DNA of 64,000 bases, from positions 12,960,001 through 13,024,000 of the forward strand of contig OU612073.1 of assembly GCA_914767715.1 (NCBI GenBank), written 5' to 3'. Below the pieces are notes generated by a model that saw only the letters and a list, made by a program, of their open reading frames with translations, was not told the DNA's origin and searched no databases. The translations under genes and the position numbers were made by a program. The stretch comes from Membranipora membranacea (lineage: Eukaryota > Bryozoa > Gymnolaemata > Cheilostomatida > Membraniporidae). This document shows positions 46,899-58,945 of the stretch, in pieces; the stretch's first letter is position 1, and each line of letters opens with the position of its first letter.

Positions 46899-47975
46899 TA
46901 ATGTTGGTAAAAGCCATTATTATGTTGGAAGGCCTCTCAGTATCAGTAGGCCTACTAGACTTTCCTCGTTGGGTTAGTAATGTATGTCTGTTCGGATTTT
47001 ATTTCGGTTATCTTTCTCAAATTTGATAGGAATACTTTAGATCGGTGTTTCATCATTGATAATGATCATAGTGTATGGTCGCTGACATAATAGACAGTGA
47101 TATATTTTTTAATCGAATGGCTATCTGTTTTCCGTTAGATTGACCTGATGGCTACAAGTATTCTTGTTGCAACCAGATGGGCTACTGATACAAATATGCT
47201 GGCAAACTTCATGCATCAATTTTTGAATTGTCTTCTGTAGTCCTGGCAAGTTTTATATGATACAAGTTAAACTTTGTTAAAGCTCCCACCACCTTGGTCT
47301 ATAATTCAAGTCCACTCTTATTGACTATTATTATGACAATCACAGTCTTAGATAGACTAATTTTGCAGTATCTGTCATCTCTTTTGTGTTTCAAAGGCAT
47401 ACTGACTCCCGTGATCTGACTGGGCATGTAGATCACTGATTGCAACTTTGGAAAGGGGAAATGGGATATCCCCTGCATAAACTCCCAATCAAAATCAGCT
47501 AATAATGACAAGAGAGGATAACTATTAATAACAAATCCGCACGCTTTGGGGAGTATGTCACCAGAGCAGGTAGCCAATCAGATGGCTTCGGAATTCCGAG
47601 ACTCAATTTTGCAGAGATCAACTCATGCCCAGAGCTGAGCATGCGCAGAATGTTTCAAAGGTATGAAAAGTCATTAATTGATGATATAGGCTGAAAGGGC
47701 TATAATTGTGGGCTATTGTATAGAGTGTGTAGCTTGTGTTTTGTTTAAATGGAGCTAAAGATTACAGCAGTAATTTTTTTTTCACCAACAAGATTATCCT
47801 CACTAATAGTGATCCATCCCATAGTACTTCATAGAGCAAATTAAGATTGCTATCAGGTCATATCATGGTCGTGATTAGGTCTAGAGGAGATTAAATCATA
47901 TTGTACTTCCTCAACATTGTTTCGAAAAAATTCGAAGTCCTGTGCATGCTTGCTTTTACAAGATAATTTGTTTAT
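46899..47975. other. No recognisable feature
   Basis: AT-rich and without a supported exon, RNA gene or repeat. Confidence 0.4.
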
Positions 47976-47979
47976 TTAA

Positions 47980-48506
47980 AGACTACGAAAGGACCACAGC
48001 AATATATAGTCTGGCAGCTAGTTCTGCAGTAATTATGCAATATTTTATCATTTAGAAAATTCAGAGCACTTCTGGGTGAAAATTATGTGCAGTGTTAGGG
48101 ATTCTCCTCCCTTTTCATCTAAGAGCTATGATGTATTTATGCGCCCTAGTACTGTGCCAACATAATAAGCCTACAATTCAAAAAAACATTTTACGGCCAT
48201 TCTTTCCCACATAAGATCAAAATAAATATAGTTCCATTGTCAGGAGACATTTTACAACAGTAGATAACTTCATTTAATAATTTTTACAGTTGTCTCAAGT
48301 AGATAGAAGTATTAGCTGATTAGGTTGGCACAGCACTAGGGCGCATAAATACCTCATAGCTCTTAGATGAGAAGGGAGGACAATCCCTAACACTACACAT
48401 AATATTTACCCAGAAGTGCTCTGAATTTTCTAAATGATAAAATACTGCATAATTACTGGCAGAACTAGCTGCCAGACTATATATTGCTGTGGTCCTTCCG
48501 TAGTCT
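47980..48506. mobile_element. Foldback MITE flanked by TTAA
   Basis: A 527-bp element whose outer roughly 190 bp on each side are inverted copies (AGACTACGAAAGGACCACAG at the left, its near-complement at the right, continuing through CAGAGCACTTCTGGGTGAAA and the GCGCCCTAGTACTGTGCC region). TTAA lies at both borders (47976-47979 and 48507-48510). The spacer is about 150 bp. TTAA targets are typical of piggyBac-type elements; the ends themselves do not look like standard piggyBac ends. Confidence 0.85.
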
Positions 48507-48698
48507 TTAAGGTCTTTTCATTAATGTTCTACTCAAACAGTATGTCAGGAAGAATAAGTTTTCTTTTCTCAGCAAGATAGTCTCCTTTACAATATGACTG
48601 AGTATCAAATATGCGGACAGTGTGGAACAATACCCTTAGTGTCATTTTAATAACTTGTTAACCACCAAAGTCAACTCAGCACTCAACGTGCATTCAGA

Positions 48699-50079
48699 AA
48701 GGATGATGTTGTATTCCTAAAGAAGGATCTGACTGATAAGGAATACCAGCAGTTCTTTATTGACTCAATTCTGAAAATATTGAACGAGGAGATACGACGC
48801 GACTCCACTGACAACACCTCTTATCTCTACAAGTCAGACGCAGATAGTTTGGCTGATTTCTCGCTACAATCCCTCACTGTTGAATTCGAAACTAAGCTTC
48901 CCACCCTCATGAGCACTATACACAAGCTTATCGAGAAGAGAGACAGTGCAAATACCAATAAGTCAACAAGCTATACAATATGACTCACGGTCTCATTGTC
49001 CGAGACCGTGTCCCATCTTCACATCTGTCTAAAGAACCAGCCAAGGCGCCTGAGGAGCTTGTCCCTACCGACATGATGCCTGCAGAATCTGACAGGTGCA
49101 TCATCGACGCATCGCTCATCAGGATTCTATGCTCGCCCTGGTCAACCTCTGTCACTAGCCTGTCATGGATGGCCACCGGTACACTCAAGCACAAATTCTC
49201 AAGCTATACACGCCAGAAAACTGAATTTGTAAGTATCAATTGTAATAAGATTATAGTTAGAGGAGGGTTGGAATACTCACAACTTATTTTTGGTTAACCC
49301 GAGTATTTTGAAGAACTGCGGTAAATAATCTGACTCGGTCAGATGACATTGGTATTGTGCAGCAGACAATATAATTGATGGTTTACCTTCAGGGCTTTAA
49401 AACTCGGAATGTACTGTATAACTATTTGGCAGTCGGTTGTACTCAATATAAAAAAAAAGGAGGGATCTACTGGAATCTTTTGTTTGCAGTACTCATCGCC
49501 TTTTCAACTGTTTCTACCATAGTTTGGTTGGTAAGAAATGACCCTGAACTCATAAAAAAGTTTTGTTTCAGGTCAACTTGGGCGTGATGATGAAAGACAA
49601 AAAGCAAATTGATGAGCTCCTGGAAGTACACACATATTATCGGACCTTTGTCACCAAAAATGAATGTAAACTGGATCCAAAACTTTGTTTTGGTGAGTAA
49701 AGTATGCAGTAACTGATACCTGGTCTTGTATTATCCAAAAGAAATAAAAAAAATTCCTTCTAACAGATAATGCTGATGCTCCAAAACTACAGTGTCCCAA
49801 ATGAATGTGGACATCGCTTAGAGTGTGAGAAAACCAGCTACTCCTCACATATTATGTATGTCGGCCATGCGGTAGGTCTGTACTGTGTGTCAGCCATCAC
49901 CAATTTCCTGTTCTCTTTATCAGGAGATCACCTGTCCTTTAACAATGGGAAGTTGGCACACGCAACACAGTCTGATAATGGAGATCCGGAAGTACGACTT
50001 GAGGGGCTGATTATGGCAATATCCAACTTTCATGCGCTGATGAATCTACTGGATTTTCTATTCAAAACATCTTTTACAG
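48699..50079 (+). pseudogene. DUF6589-like transposon gene remnant
   Basis: Plus-strand exon-like pieces: 48699-48981 (KEYQQFFIDSILKILNEEIR; SDADSLADFSLQSL), 48980-49229 ending at a GTAAGT donor, 49572-49693 (LGVMMKDKKQIDELLEVH) between TTTCAG and GTGAGT, about 49767-49920 (Cys-rich, with a one-base frame break near 49800), and 49924-50079 (GDHLSFNNGKLAHATQ; RLEGLIMAISNFHALMNLLD) ending at GTAAGT. The last piece fits the GDQLT...RL.G..P...FHA pattern that I remember from DUF6589 proteins of transposon-like genes. Frame breaks suggest decay. Function unknown. Confidence 0.45.
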
Positions 50080-50506
50080 TAAGTATTTTGCTAATAATTA
50101 TGTACTTGTATAGAGCCTAATTTGTAACCACAACTTTTCTCAATTACACAAACCCATTAGGAAAATCATTTTATGTTTTTTTGTTCATCAAGTACCATAT
50201 AGGGGTTAAATATTTGCAGGAGGAAAGTTCGCCATTTCACGCTTCACACAATAGCCAAATTTAAAGCTAGCTAAAATTTCCACACCCTCTTTACTTTATA
50301 TATACTGACACCTCAACTAGAATTTAGTGCTAGCTAAAATGAAGTCACCCCCAACAACCTAAACTAAAAACTGTCTTGATTTGCTTACTCCTTAGGGTGG
50401 GATTATGGAGATTGCACTACAGGACTGTCACGTGACAATTTTCGTCTGTAATCAGGGATACACTATTGTGAGTACATCATTTCAAATATACATTTTGCTA
50501 TTTTAG

Positions 50507-51981
50507 GCTGACGGATATAAGGCGTTTTGTTGGTGCATGTGAGAGGTGCCAAAAGGCCAAGACAAGTTCAAGCAGAACTGTTGATTCACACTATCATCTA
50601 TATGCGGGCCGACCTTGGCAAATAGTTGCTATAGATCTTTGCGGGCCATTCCCGCAGACACCGCGTGGCAACACACAGATACTCGTGCTAACGGACCACT
50701 TTACAAGGTGGCAGGACGCGCTGGCACTTCGCGATGGCAGAGCTGAAACAGTGGCATAGTGCTTAGACGAACGAGTTTTCTCTTATTTAGGAATCCCAGA
50801 GGAGATACATAGTGACCAAGGAAGGCAATTCGAATCTAGAGTGTTTCAGGAGTTGTGTGCTATATGGGGTACTAAGAAAACTCGCACATGCCAATATCGA
50901 CCTCAAGGTAATTGTGTGGTAGAATGCTTGAATAGAACCCTTGGCAGCTCCCTCCGAGCACTGTTGGTAGGCATGGAACAGACTGAATGGGACAAGCAGC
51001 TTCCAGCCCTAATGCGAGGAATCAGGGCTACTCCGCACTCTGCGACCAAAGAGACCCCAAACTACCTGATGTTGGCACGAGAACTGAGATTACCAGATGC
51101 TTTGACGCTTGAAGAGCCACCTATGCATACAGACATCATCACCGATTACGCTCAAGCACTACAGGAGAGAATGTCTGTACGTGGTAGACAACTAAGGAGC
51201 TACCAGTACCAACAGAGACAGGAGGGGACTGACGAGCCCAATCTATTTATGACTGGAGATCGGGTGTGGCTCAAGAACTTTCAAAAGAAGAAGGGAGAAA
51301 ATCCAAAGCTTGCGGCAAAATACTTTGGACCCTGTGATATTGTGGAAGTTTTCCCCTATCATACCTATAGAGTGAAGTACAAGGGCAAGGAGAATATACA
51401 ACGCGAGCACAGAGTCAAACTGTTCGTAGCTGGATCCACCAACACACCGCCTGGGGAGTCAGAAAAGACTAGTACAAAACAAACTACACAGGACTACGAA
51501 AGCCTAGAAGAAATCATGGAGGATGGAAGAAAGTGGACAGGGGCAGACCACTCTACACGAGAAAAGATAAAACTTCCACCGAAGCAACAGCAGGGCACTT
51601 TCCCCGGCATAGCAAGCTGGCAGTGGCTTACAAAAAGGCTTGATTATCCACACAAATGCAGGACCACACACTTTTCCCAGGGAGGAAATACCACCATCCA
51701 ATAGCCTGATAACTGTGAAGAAAGAACCAACTATAGACATAGACCTGCCTGGTGGGAGAAGAACCAACGAAGAAGATATAATATGCAGTCCTAATCAACA
51801 GCAGGGCTCATATGCACACTTAAATGAAGATCAAGACTGGGAGAACAGTGGTTCAATTCCTGCCAGCTCATGTAAACAAGGAACAGCACTAGATGAAAAG
51901 GATGAAAAAGCTGTGAGGAGACCACTCCGAATGAGAGGAGCACCAAGAAGACTGGCTGACTACTCCGTTGAGCTATGTTAG
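50507..51981 (+). mobile_element. Ty3/Gypsy retrotransposon, integrase and 3' pol remnant
   Basis: Integrase order is visible: the end of an HHCC finger (CERCQKAK, near 50540), core Asp in VAIDLCGPFP near 50630, an in-frame TAG at 50757, second Asp in IHSDQGRQFES near 50810, and Glu in CVVECLNRT near 50915. Then comes the C-terminal region (GDRVWLKNF, KYFGPCDIVE, HRVKLF). The open frame runs 50841-51703. After a frame change, a basic tail (RRPLRMRGAPRRLADY) ends at 51981. Integrase inserts element cDNA into host DNA. Protease, RT and RNase H are missing upstream and no LTR pair was found, so this is a 5'-truncated, broken copy. Confidence 0.85.
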
Positions 51982-52750
51982 TCAGTATTCCGTTAGTTAG
52001 TCGAACAATACGTTCACAAGATGCCAAGACTATAGGCCTACGTATACCTACTTACTGGTAATATATATAATACTTCACTGATGTTGATTTAGATCAAAGC
52101 TACTACTTCGATACATATACATAATATATACAGACAACAAGGCAGCTGGAGCCTACTCACTCGTCACTTAACACTACCTGCACTACACACATTGCCTGCT
52201 ACTTGCTCTCACTGTACTTATGTGAACTCATACTCACAGTCAGAAAGCAGATAATACAGCTGCTGAAAGGATTAGAAGCACTCTGTGACTGTCTTTCAGT
52301 GCCCTGTTCAACAACTCAACTGTTGGCTAAATTATCTAGTCTCTCCATCAGCAGGAACCACACCGAGTCCAATACACACATTTTGGAGACTACCCAGCAT
52401 CATGCAGGAGCACACAACCACAAGTTTGCATGACAATGCACTGAACAAAACCGGGATTTGCTTTTTATTATTTCGTTAATTAAGAAAACATATTCAGGAG
52501 CACACAACTACAATTTGTATGGCAAAAGATACAATGAGTAGACAACCCGGATTACAAACTCATTGACTGATTTCCAATTGGATTGGATAACACAAACTAG
52601 GTCAAAAGAGCACCTACCCATAAGGCAAAAGGCCTATGGTGATTGGAGGATATGAGGGATTAAAAATTCTGATTGGACAACACTGTTCTGGGTTTAAACA
52701 TGCAGAAAAGAGTAAAAGAATAGAAGGGTGAAAAGGAAAAACCAAATGAG
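51982..52750. other. 3' flank of the Gypsy remnant with a short duplication
   Basis: Possible LTR or untranslated sequence, but no matching partner was found in the window. CAGGAGCACACAAC occurs at about 52403 and 52496, with similar following sequence (an imperfect duplication of about 95 bp). Confidence 0.35.
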
Positions 52751-52861
52751 AGAACCATCATGGCAGCCTCAGGAATGCTACTAGGGAAAAAGAACTGTAG
52801 ATATTGTTGAATATGGGCAAGGACATCCCATGAAACATCCCATATTACCAGTTATGGTTGC

Positions 52862-53413
52862 ATGCTGTGCCCAGGTGATGGTCAAATACATGCATATCAG
52901 TGTAGCAGCCTCACTAAAGCCCGTCTGCATGAAATCTTGAAACATCAATGTGAGAACACTTATGTCAAGGTCTCCACGGCTGAAGCATCAAGAAGACTGA
53001 AAGATGGTGCACCACTATTACCAGGGTGGCAGGAGAGTGCTGGGGAGGTGCCAATACCGACTTTACATGTAAGAAGACTGCAGCTAGATCTCCGGGCCGT
53101 CAGGGATGCCATGCCACCCCCCAACGTGACCCCGCACACTACTCAGGCTGCCGATCATCCAGTAGTCCCAGCTGACAGGGATATCCATAGTACCCCAACA
53201 ACTGCCCCAGCCAGGCTGACGGAGGAGAACAGTACTAAAGATCCTATGTTGTGGCATCCCGCTATGGACAGAGCCTCCAGAGCTCGATCTGACTGCCCTC
53301 GAGGAGATGGACTTAACAGAATATGATGTCGAGTCGTTCTTGCCGTCCACCGAGCTCGCACTTCCTGAGTTTGACGACTTTGACGAAGTATTTGCGCAGT
53401 TGGAAAGGATGTA
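52862..53413 (+). pseudogene. Hypothetical protein with acidic C-terminus, one frame break
   Basis: Open from about 52862 with TKARLHEILKHQCENTYVKV, LLPGWQESAGEVPIPT and a Pro/Thr-rich part to about 53270. After a frame change there, the next frame gives LDLTALEEMDLTEYDVESF and ALPEFDDFDEVFAQLERM, ending in TAG at 53411. An ATAAA signal follows near 53482 with an A-rich run. I do not recognise the family. The acidic, hydrophobic tail resembles transcriptional activation regions in composition only. It could be a retrogene, part of the preceding LTR element, or a real gene with a sequence error. Confidence 0.4.
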
Positions 53414-53499
53414 GATGCAGTACAATGCGATAAAACCGCTGTAAATAGACTGGTATATATACGCCATGGCCAGACCATGAAATAAAGAAAAGAAAAAAA

Positions 53500-54184
53500 G
53501 TACTTGGTCCTTAGTTACATAGTTACAGCTCTCATGAGTGTGTGGAGAATCTCTGTGACTGCTGGTACTCACTTAAGGCCATTTGACTTTGATATAGCCT
53601 GTGATTTTTGTCAGTGGGTGGGGGAGAAGAGAAGAATGAGTATAGGGGGGAACCACCAATGTAATCTCATGATACTGTGGTGGAATTTAAGAATTTGTTA
53701 CTTTTTTTATTTTTATTACAAAAGCACGTATTATGATATCTCCTTCATCTTATTTGACAGCAGTTGCTGACACAATGTGCATTTAGGGATTCCCACTTTG
53801 TTGCTATTGGTAGAAATCTACCTTACAACTTGTCTTGCAGTTTCCTGTTTACCAGATTTTTATTGGTGGAAATCACCCTTGCAACTTGGTGGAACTCGCT
53901 GGGTTTTAAGGAGGAGAGGAGAAGCTAGAAGTTTTTTTTCACAGCAACTGGATTAATCACATTTATTTCCCTCTATTTCCGGTTTTGTTATGTTTCTTGT
54001 TCAGCAGAGAGAGAAAAATTATTATCCTCTTCTTCATGATTATTATTATCAAAACTTGTGGTGAATGAAAGAAAATACCTGCTGCTGAGATCAAGTTTAT
54101 AAACCTGAAAGTACTGCTGCTTCATCAGTAGAACTAAGATTAGAATCCATATATTTAGCTAGTTTGGCAACATTTGTTTGACTT

Positions 54185-54215
<31 letters not shown>

Positions 54216-54570
54216 TTAGTTAATGATTATTTGTTGAATGAAGTTGAAGAAGTAGACCTAGGATTTAAAGCCCCTAAGGGTTTTAAATCCTTGAGTAGAC
54301 TAGTAGAGGAAAGTAAGTGGCCTTCTACTTGCAGCTCAAATCAACACAAGGACATCAGCATACACAAGAATTTTCTGCTATACCTTTTATTCTCTGAGCC
54401 ATAGATAATTAATAATTAAGCCTTGCCAGAAGAAAAATAACATAGATAGATGGCCATAGAAAAGCAAACAACAACATAGATATTTATATAGATACCCACA
54501 CAAAATTTAAAACTATCTTGACTGCACTCAACAGGGAAAGCCAGCCTCTATCTAATGTGTTTCTTTGTTT
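53500..54570. other. No supported gene; AAT microsatellite
   Basis: Contains an (AAT)n run at about 54187-54216. The remainder shows no exon, RNA gene or repeat that I can support. Confidence 0.4.
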
Positions 54571-54575
54571 CACAG

Positions 54576-55954
54576 TCACACTTTGTCAGTTGCTCTGTTG
54601 CAGTCATGATGATCGCTGACTCCATCAAGAAGGGATCTAGTGTGCTGGTGTTGGGTGCTGCTGGTACTGGTACTGGTAAGACAACCATCTGTTTGGGAGC
54701 TGTCCCTAGATCGGAGAGAACAGCAATTTGTGCATCAAGTGGGATTGCAGCGATAAGGTTGGTTGGCTTAATTGAGCACATCAATTATATTGGTAAAAAT
54801 TGAATCATCAACCCAAGGATTTATAACCTTTATCAAGCCTTATCAGTCCATTATTTTCCTAGCTCTTGTGGAATTGCCCCAACTCCATCCTTGGTGATAA
54901 GAGTTCTTATCTTACCATGGTTGATGTATCACTGTGTCAGGGATCATTGGATTATTCTAACCTGTTAAATGGCACATTGTGACAGAATTTGCAAGTAAGA
55001 AAGTAATTCCCATTTAGTATTTTAGGATCAAAGGACAGACAATCCATTCGTTTAGTGGCATTATGAGCCTGCCTACTGTTTCTAAAAAAGCCATTCAGGG
55101 CATGCTTGCTGTCAACCCACTGAAAGCTAACTCTATAAGGTACTAAGAAATTTGTGACTTGGTAAAGACCACAAACTTTTTATTGATGCGGAATAGGTAG
55201 GATGTTTTTCGGCTTGTTATCAGTTCTTCCCCTAGCAGTAGGCCTTTATTGGCTGATCTTATTGACTGATCTATGATTGTAGAGATTAAAATGAACTTAT
55301 GGTAGTCCCTCTACATAGCTTTCACTGCCGCATTACCCACTATCATATTCATCAATTATATACAAATTCCATTTTTATTACACAGAAATACCGAATACTC
55401 TTCATCGACGAGATAGGAATGTTGAGCGCCAAGTTTTTTGATGCTGTTGACTTTGTATGTCGTGTTGCACATTGTCTTATCAAATCAGTGAGAAAAAGAC
55501 TCTCATGTAATTTTAAGACAATGTGCAGTTGCCATTGTGAAGTCTGAATTTGAGACTGTTGGTGACAAGATACTGGTTTATCTGATGACAAGCTGGCGGG
55601 CATACTAAATGGATGTGGTGGATAGATTGATAGATTAGCCACACTGACAACGTATTTTATTTTGGATGCTGTACTAATTGGTACATGTGGTTAGTATGAT
55701 TTGGCGAGTCCTTATCATGCTATAAACATGGCTAGGGTGCTCTGATGTTCTCAATGATTTCAGGATACTGACTTGCCTTTTGGAGGAATGCAGCTGATTC
55801 TGTCAGGAGACTTTTACCAGCTACCCCCCGTTCCGGATTTAGAACGTGGTCATGAGGGTCTGCACGTATACAAGTCAAGAGTGTGGCTCCATCTCGATCT
55901 CAAAAGTCATATTCTGTCAGAGACTAAAAGGTATCAGGACCGTAATCTGTCAAA
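54576..55954 (+). pseudogene. PIF1-like helicase fragment split by introns
   Basis: Exon-like blocks with AG/GT borders: 54576-54757 (LGAAGTGTGKTT, a Walker A-type loop; ICASSGIAAIR), 55026-55139 (GQTIHSFSGI), 55386-55463 (ILFIDEIGMLSAKFFD, Walker B-type motif) and 55764-55954 ([28 protein letters not shown]). Order and motifs match the N-terminal half of PIF1 helicases, ATP-dependent 5'-3' DNA helicases also spread by Helitrons and other transposons. The phase agrees from block 1 to 2 and 3 to 4, but not from 2 to 3. The P-loop has an extra Gly-Thr from a GGTACT duplication. The C-terminal helicase motifs are absent. Probably a broken gene or transposon piece. Confidence 0.65.
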
Positions 55955-56790
55955 GTAAGTGAACATTTTTTGGATACAACTCAAGTTCAACACGTTTAAA
56001 ATCTATCTAAATCCAAATCCAAATCTATCTTGTTACTTGTTACAGCAAGTATTATGTTAACGAAGTTTTTCTAACACTGTTTATAATGTTATCATGTTGA
56101 TGCTCTCTGTCTGCATTGCTGTAAAGAGTTCACCTCTCAGGTAATGAAATATTTCACTTTTTGGGATTGTTCGTTCTGTTGCATAATCTGTGAACGTTCT
56201 TAGTTATTTTACAGCAGTCGAAAGCAGCAATTTGCCTGATGTTTGTGCACTCAACTTCCGCGCAATGTTCTATGCGCTTAATTTTTTCTAACTGTTGTGG
56301 CAAATGATTGGTGCATTTATTAGTTGCACTGCCCATCTTGCCACGTCTTTTAGCTCAGATCTACCTGTCTTCCTACTATTCTTTGATGTTCTGCATGATG
56401 GCATGGTATCTGTGTCGCGAGTATTGTAAATTGTTATCAATGTTCAATCCCTGTAAATGTATCAGCCATTTTACATATGGGTTTGTATCCGTTTCTACTG
56501 CCTAAATGTAATAGTATAGGTAAAACTGATTTATGTTGATATACTATTAATTAATAACCTTCCCAAAAGTTGTAATATTTAATAAGAGCAAATAACTACT
56601 ATCATAAGGGCTTGACTCCTCTTTACTAGCTGATGTAGTAACCAGTTATAAAACATCTCAGTTTTCAACTAAACAATCACTGGTCTGTTCATGTATTCTG
56701 TTCTGAAACGCTTCACAACATGGTCTCACTGCTCTGTGAACTATATATACTTATATCTGGGTAATCACACTGGCCAATGCTGAAATAATT
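55955..56790. other. No recognisable feature
   Basis: AT-rich, and the missing C-terminal PIF1 motifs do not appear here on either strand. Confidence 0.4.
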
Positions 56791-56795
56791 TTAGC

Positions 56796-57520
56796 ATGAA
56801 AGAGAAGGTAGGTTGCTCGCCACGCTCAAACTGCTCCAGGAAGACGAAGAGGATGAGTCTGGTGCTTGTGGTGAGGAAGTGGAGCTACCCCTATGTAGCA
56901 GCACCGAGCTTTCGGAGTGCTGCTATCCAGGAAGTGACCCCCATGAAACACACTTTTGGGATTGCCTTGCTAACTTCAAAAGAGATGCAAGTGGATTTAA
57001 AGATCTAAGAAGGCCTTATATAAACAGTTGGGTGATCTGTGTTTTGAAAGATTAATTCAGTTCTCAAACCCTCAAACCAAAAGGACCAAAAGTGCCACCG
57101 ATGAGCGACACATTGAGAAGCTGCTAGCCAAGGAGCTAAAGTTTTGTATCACAGAAAAAGAAAAGACGACCGAACAAAAACCGTATGAACCTGCAGTTGT
57201 GATGAAACTGATCAAACAGTTTATCTTTGATCGAAGATTCAATACTCAGATCAATCCCAACCAGAGCCAGGCAACTGGCTCAGGCTTGTATATGCAATCA
57301 CTAAATCTCTTATCATAGGATCATCATAAATATCCATATTTTACATTATGCAATTTTTTTATGTCCATATTGCATGAGGTTTTTGTGTTTCAACGTTTCT
57401 GTAGATGCCAAGGAGACTATGGAATTTGGATCTGAAATGTCCGGAGTGCAAGTTTACTCTTACCCAGAGGGTGATATTATGTACACTTAGAAAAGTACCT
57501 AGACATCAACTTAAACTGTA
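56796..57520 (+). pseudogene. DUF6729-like transposon protein remnant, second dispersed copy
   Basis: An open stretch of about 80 residues, acidic and Cys-containing, at 56813-57055 (LKLLQEDEEDESGACGEE) is followed in another frame by ERHIEKLLAKELKF and GSGLYMQSLNLLS (57060-57318). Then PRRLWNLDLKCPECKFTLTQ lies near 57405-57470, the C..C finger start expected for this family. Homologous to 33440-34000. Confidence 0.55.
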
Positions 57521-57599
57521 GCCATGAAGTTACACCCGTTTACGTCTAGGTACTGTGATTGTTTGTCAATGTAGTGGGCATAAATTATGCTGAGCTATT

Positions 57600-57783
57600 G
57601 CATCGGGGTTGAGTTTTTTGCAGTTTAACCCTTAACATTCGTCCATTTCCCAAAACAGCCCAGGTAGATTGAACCTGAGGTGATAGAACAGTCAGACGAA
57701 GGACGTTTCCTGCTATCGTAACTCAACACAACGCATGTGACAGGAGGATCATTACTTTCCTCAGAATCAGGACTCTGGGTAAT
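57600..57783 (+). pseudogene. hAT remnant, left part
   Basis: Decayed sequence that continues on the far side of the MITE at 57784-58575; the 8-bp duplication TGGGTAAT marks the cut. Confidence 0.35.
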
Positions 57784-58575
57784 TAGGGGTGGAACGAGTA
57801 TCATACCCGGTGCTGAATCTCGAGTTTGTTATCTCGGGTTTGACACCGGGCCAAGCCGGGTTAGACTTGTTTGAAGTGCCATTTACTATGTCGATATTTA
57901 GCCATTATGTATTTGCAAACTACAATGTCCTTTTATCACATGAATTCACTTCATCTAAATGAAGATCGATATAGTTAGCATATCTCTGCAACATGAGCCC
58001 TTTCATGTGGCTGTATTCACTGTTTTGTTGCATCATCTAGGTCATAACACCATTTATTTGCAAACTTTTCACGCAATTAGATTTCTGTCGTCTTCTTACT
58101 TTGTAAACAATGATAAGATGTGGAGCTCAAGGTAACGCCCATCTCTTAGAGTTGTGAGTTGAGGAAGCTTGGTCTACAGGCTAGATCTAACTCTTGCAGG
58201 CAAAACTAGCACAATTGATCTTACCAAGATGCAGTTGTTTGTATTGTGCTTATTGCAGTCACTTGAGTCCGGTGGAGAATGAAAATTTTGGTTTGATCTA
58301 CTGGGACCAACCGCACACTGATTTTACATCAAAATCACTCACCGGTATGTAAAGGAAATAAGTAACGAATAAAATTTACAAGCATATTTGCAATATCCAT
58401 CAAATGCTGGCATGGTGGCAAACCATAAACCTAGTGAGGAGTCATTACGATGATCTTTAGTTGTACCGCCTGCACGTCATCATGCAAACCCGACCCGGTG
58501 CCGACCCGGTATCGGTTTTTTCCTCAAGTGCCATACCCGACCCGGTGTCAAAATTTCCGACCCGTTCCACCCCTA
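57784..58575. mobile_element. hAT MITE with TAGGGGTGGAAC ends, copy B
   Basis: A 792-bp element with ends TAGGGGTGGAACG / CGTTCCACCCCTA and a perfect 8-bp duplication TGGGTAAT (57776-57783 and 58576-58583). The right subterminal region has repeated GACCCGGT motifs. Same ends and nearly the same length as copy A at 34979, but the interiors have diverged. Confidence 0.93.
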
Positions 58576-58583
58576 TGGGTAAT

Positions 58584-58945
58584 CCACTGACGAATTCACG
58601 TGCTTCTCTGTCTGAGCAATACAAGGAGCAAATGATGATGCGGAGTTGCTTGTACTTACACAATACTACTGTGTCTTGACAACTGATAGAGGAGCTAGTC
58701 TGCTATGCATCCTCCACATCCTTAACGCAGTCATTAGTCATCACTAAGTAAGGGCCAAAAACACTTCAACGTGTGAAAATCGATTGTCAAGTACATGAAG
58801 AACTCAGGCCTGAACTCTGAACCTGAAGCAGTCCTGTGAAACAAGGTGGACCTCTATATATATCATACTGCTATTGGTTAAAGATATGTCTGAAAAGGTG
58901 TTATACTATTTATCCACAGAATCAGAATGGAGCACTGAGGTGAGC
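58584..58945 (+). pseudogene. hAT transposase remnant, middle part
   Basis: TTDRGASLLCILHILNAVIS near 58680-58740 (the TDRG..N/S block of hAT cores) and LKQSCETRWTSIYIILLLVK near 58830 (ETRW block), then YYLSTESEWSTEV up to the insertion at 58946. Frameshifted; it is the same family as the remnant at 45.5 kb. Confidence 0.55.

Noticed and set aside
51976-52740. Possible LTR beginning TGTTAG after the Gypsy pol
   Set aside because: No partner LTR upstream and no clear CA end, so an LTR cannot be defined.
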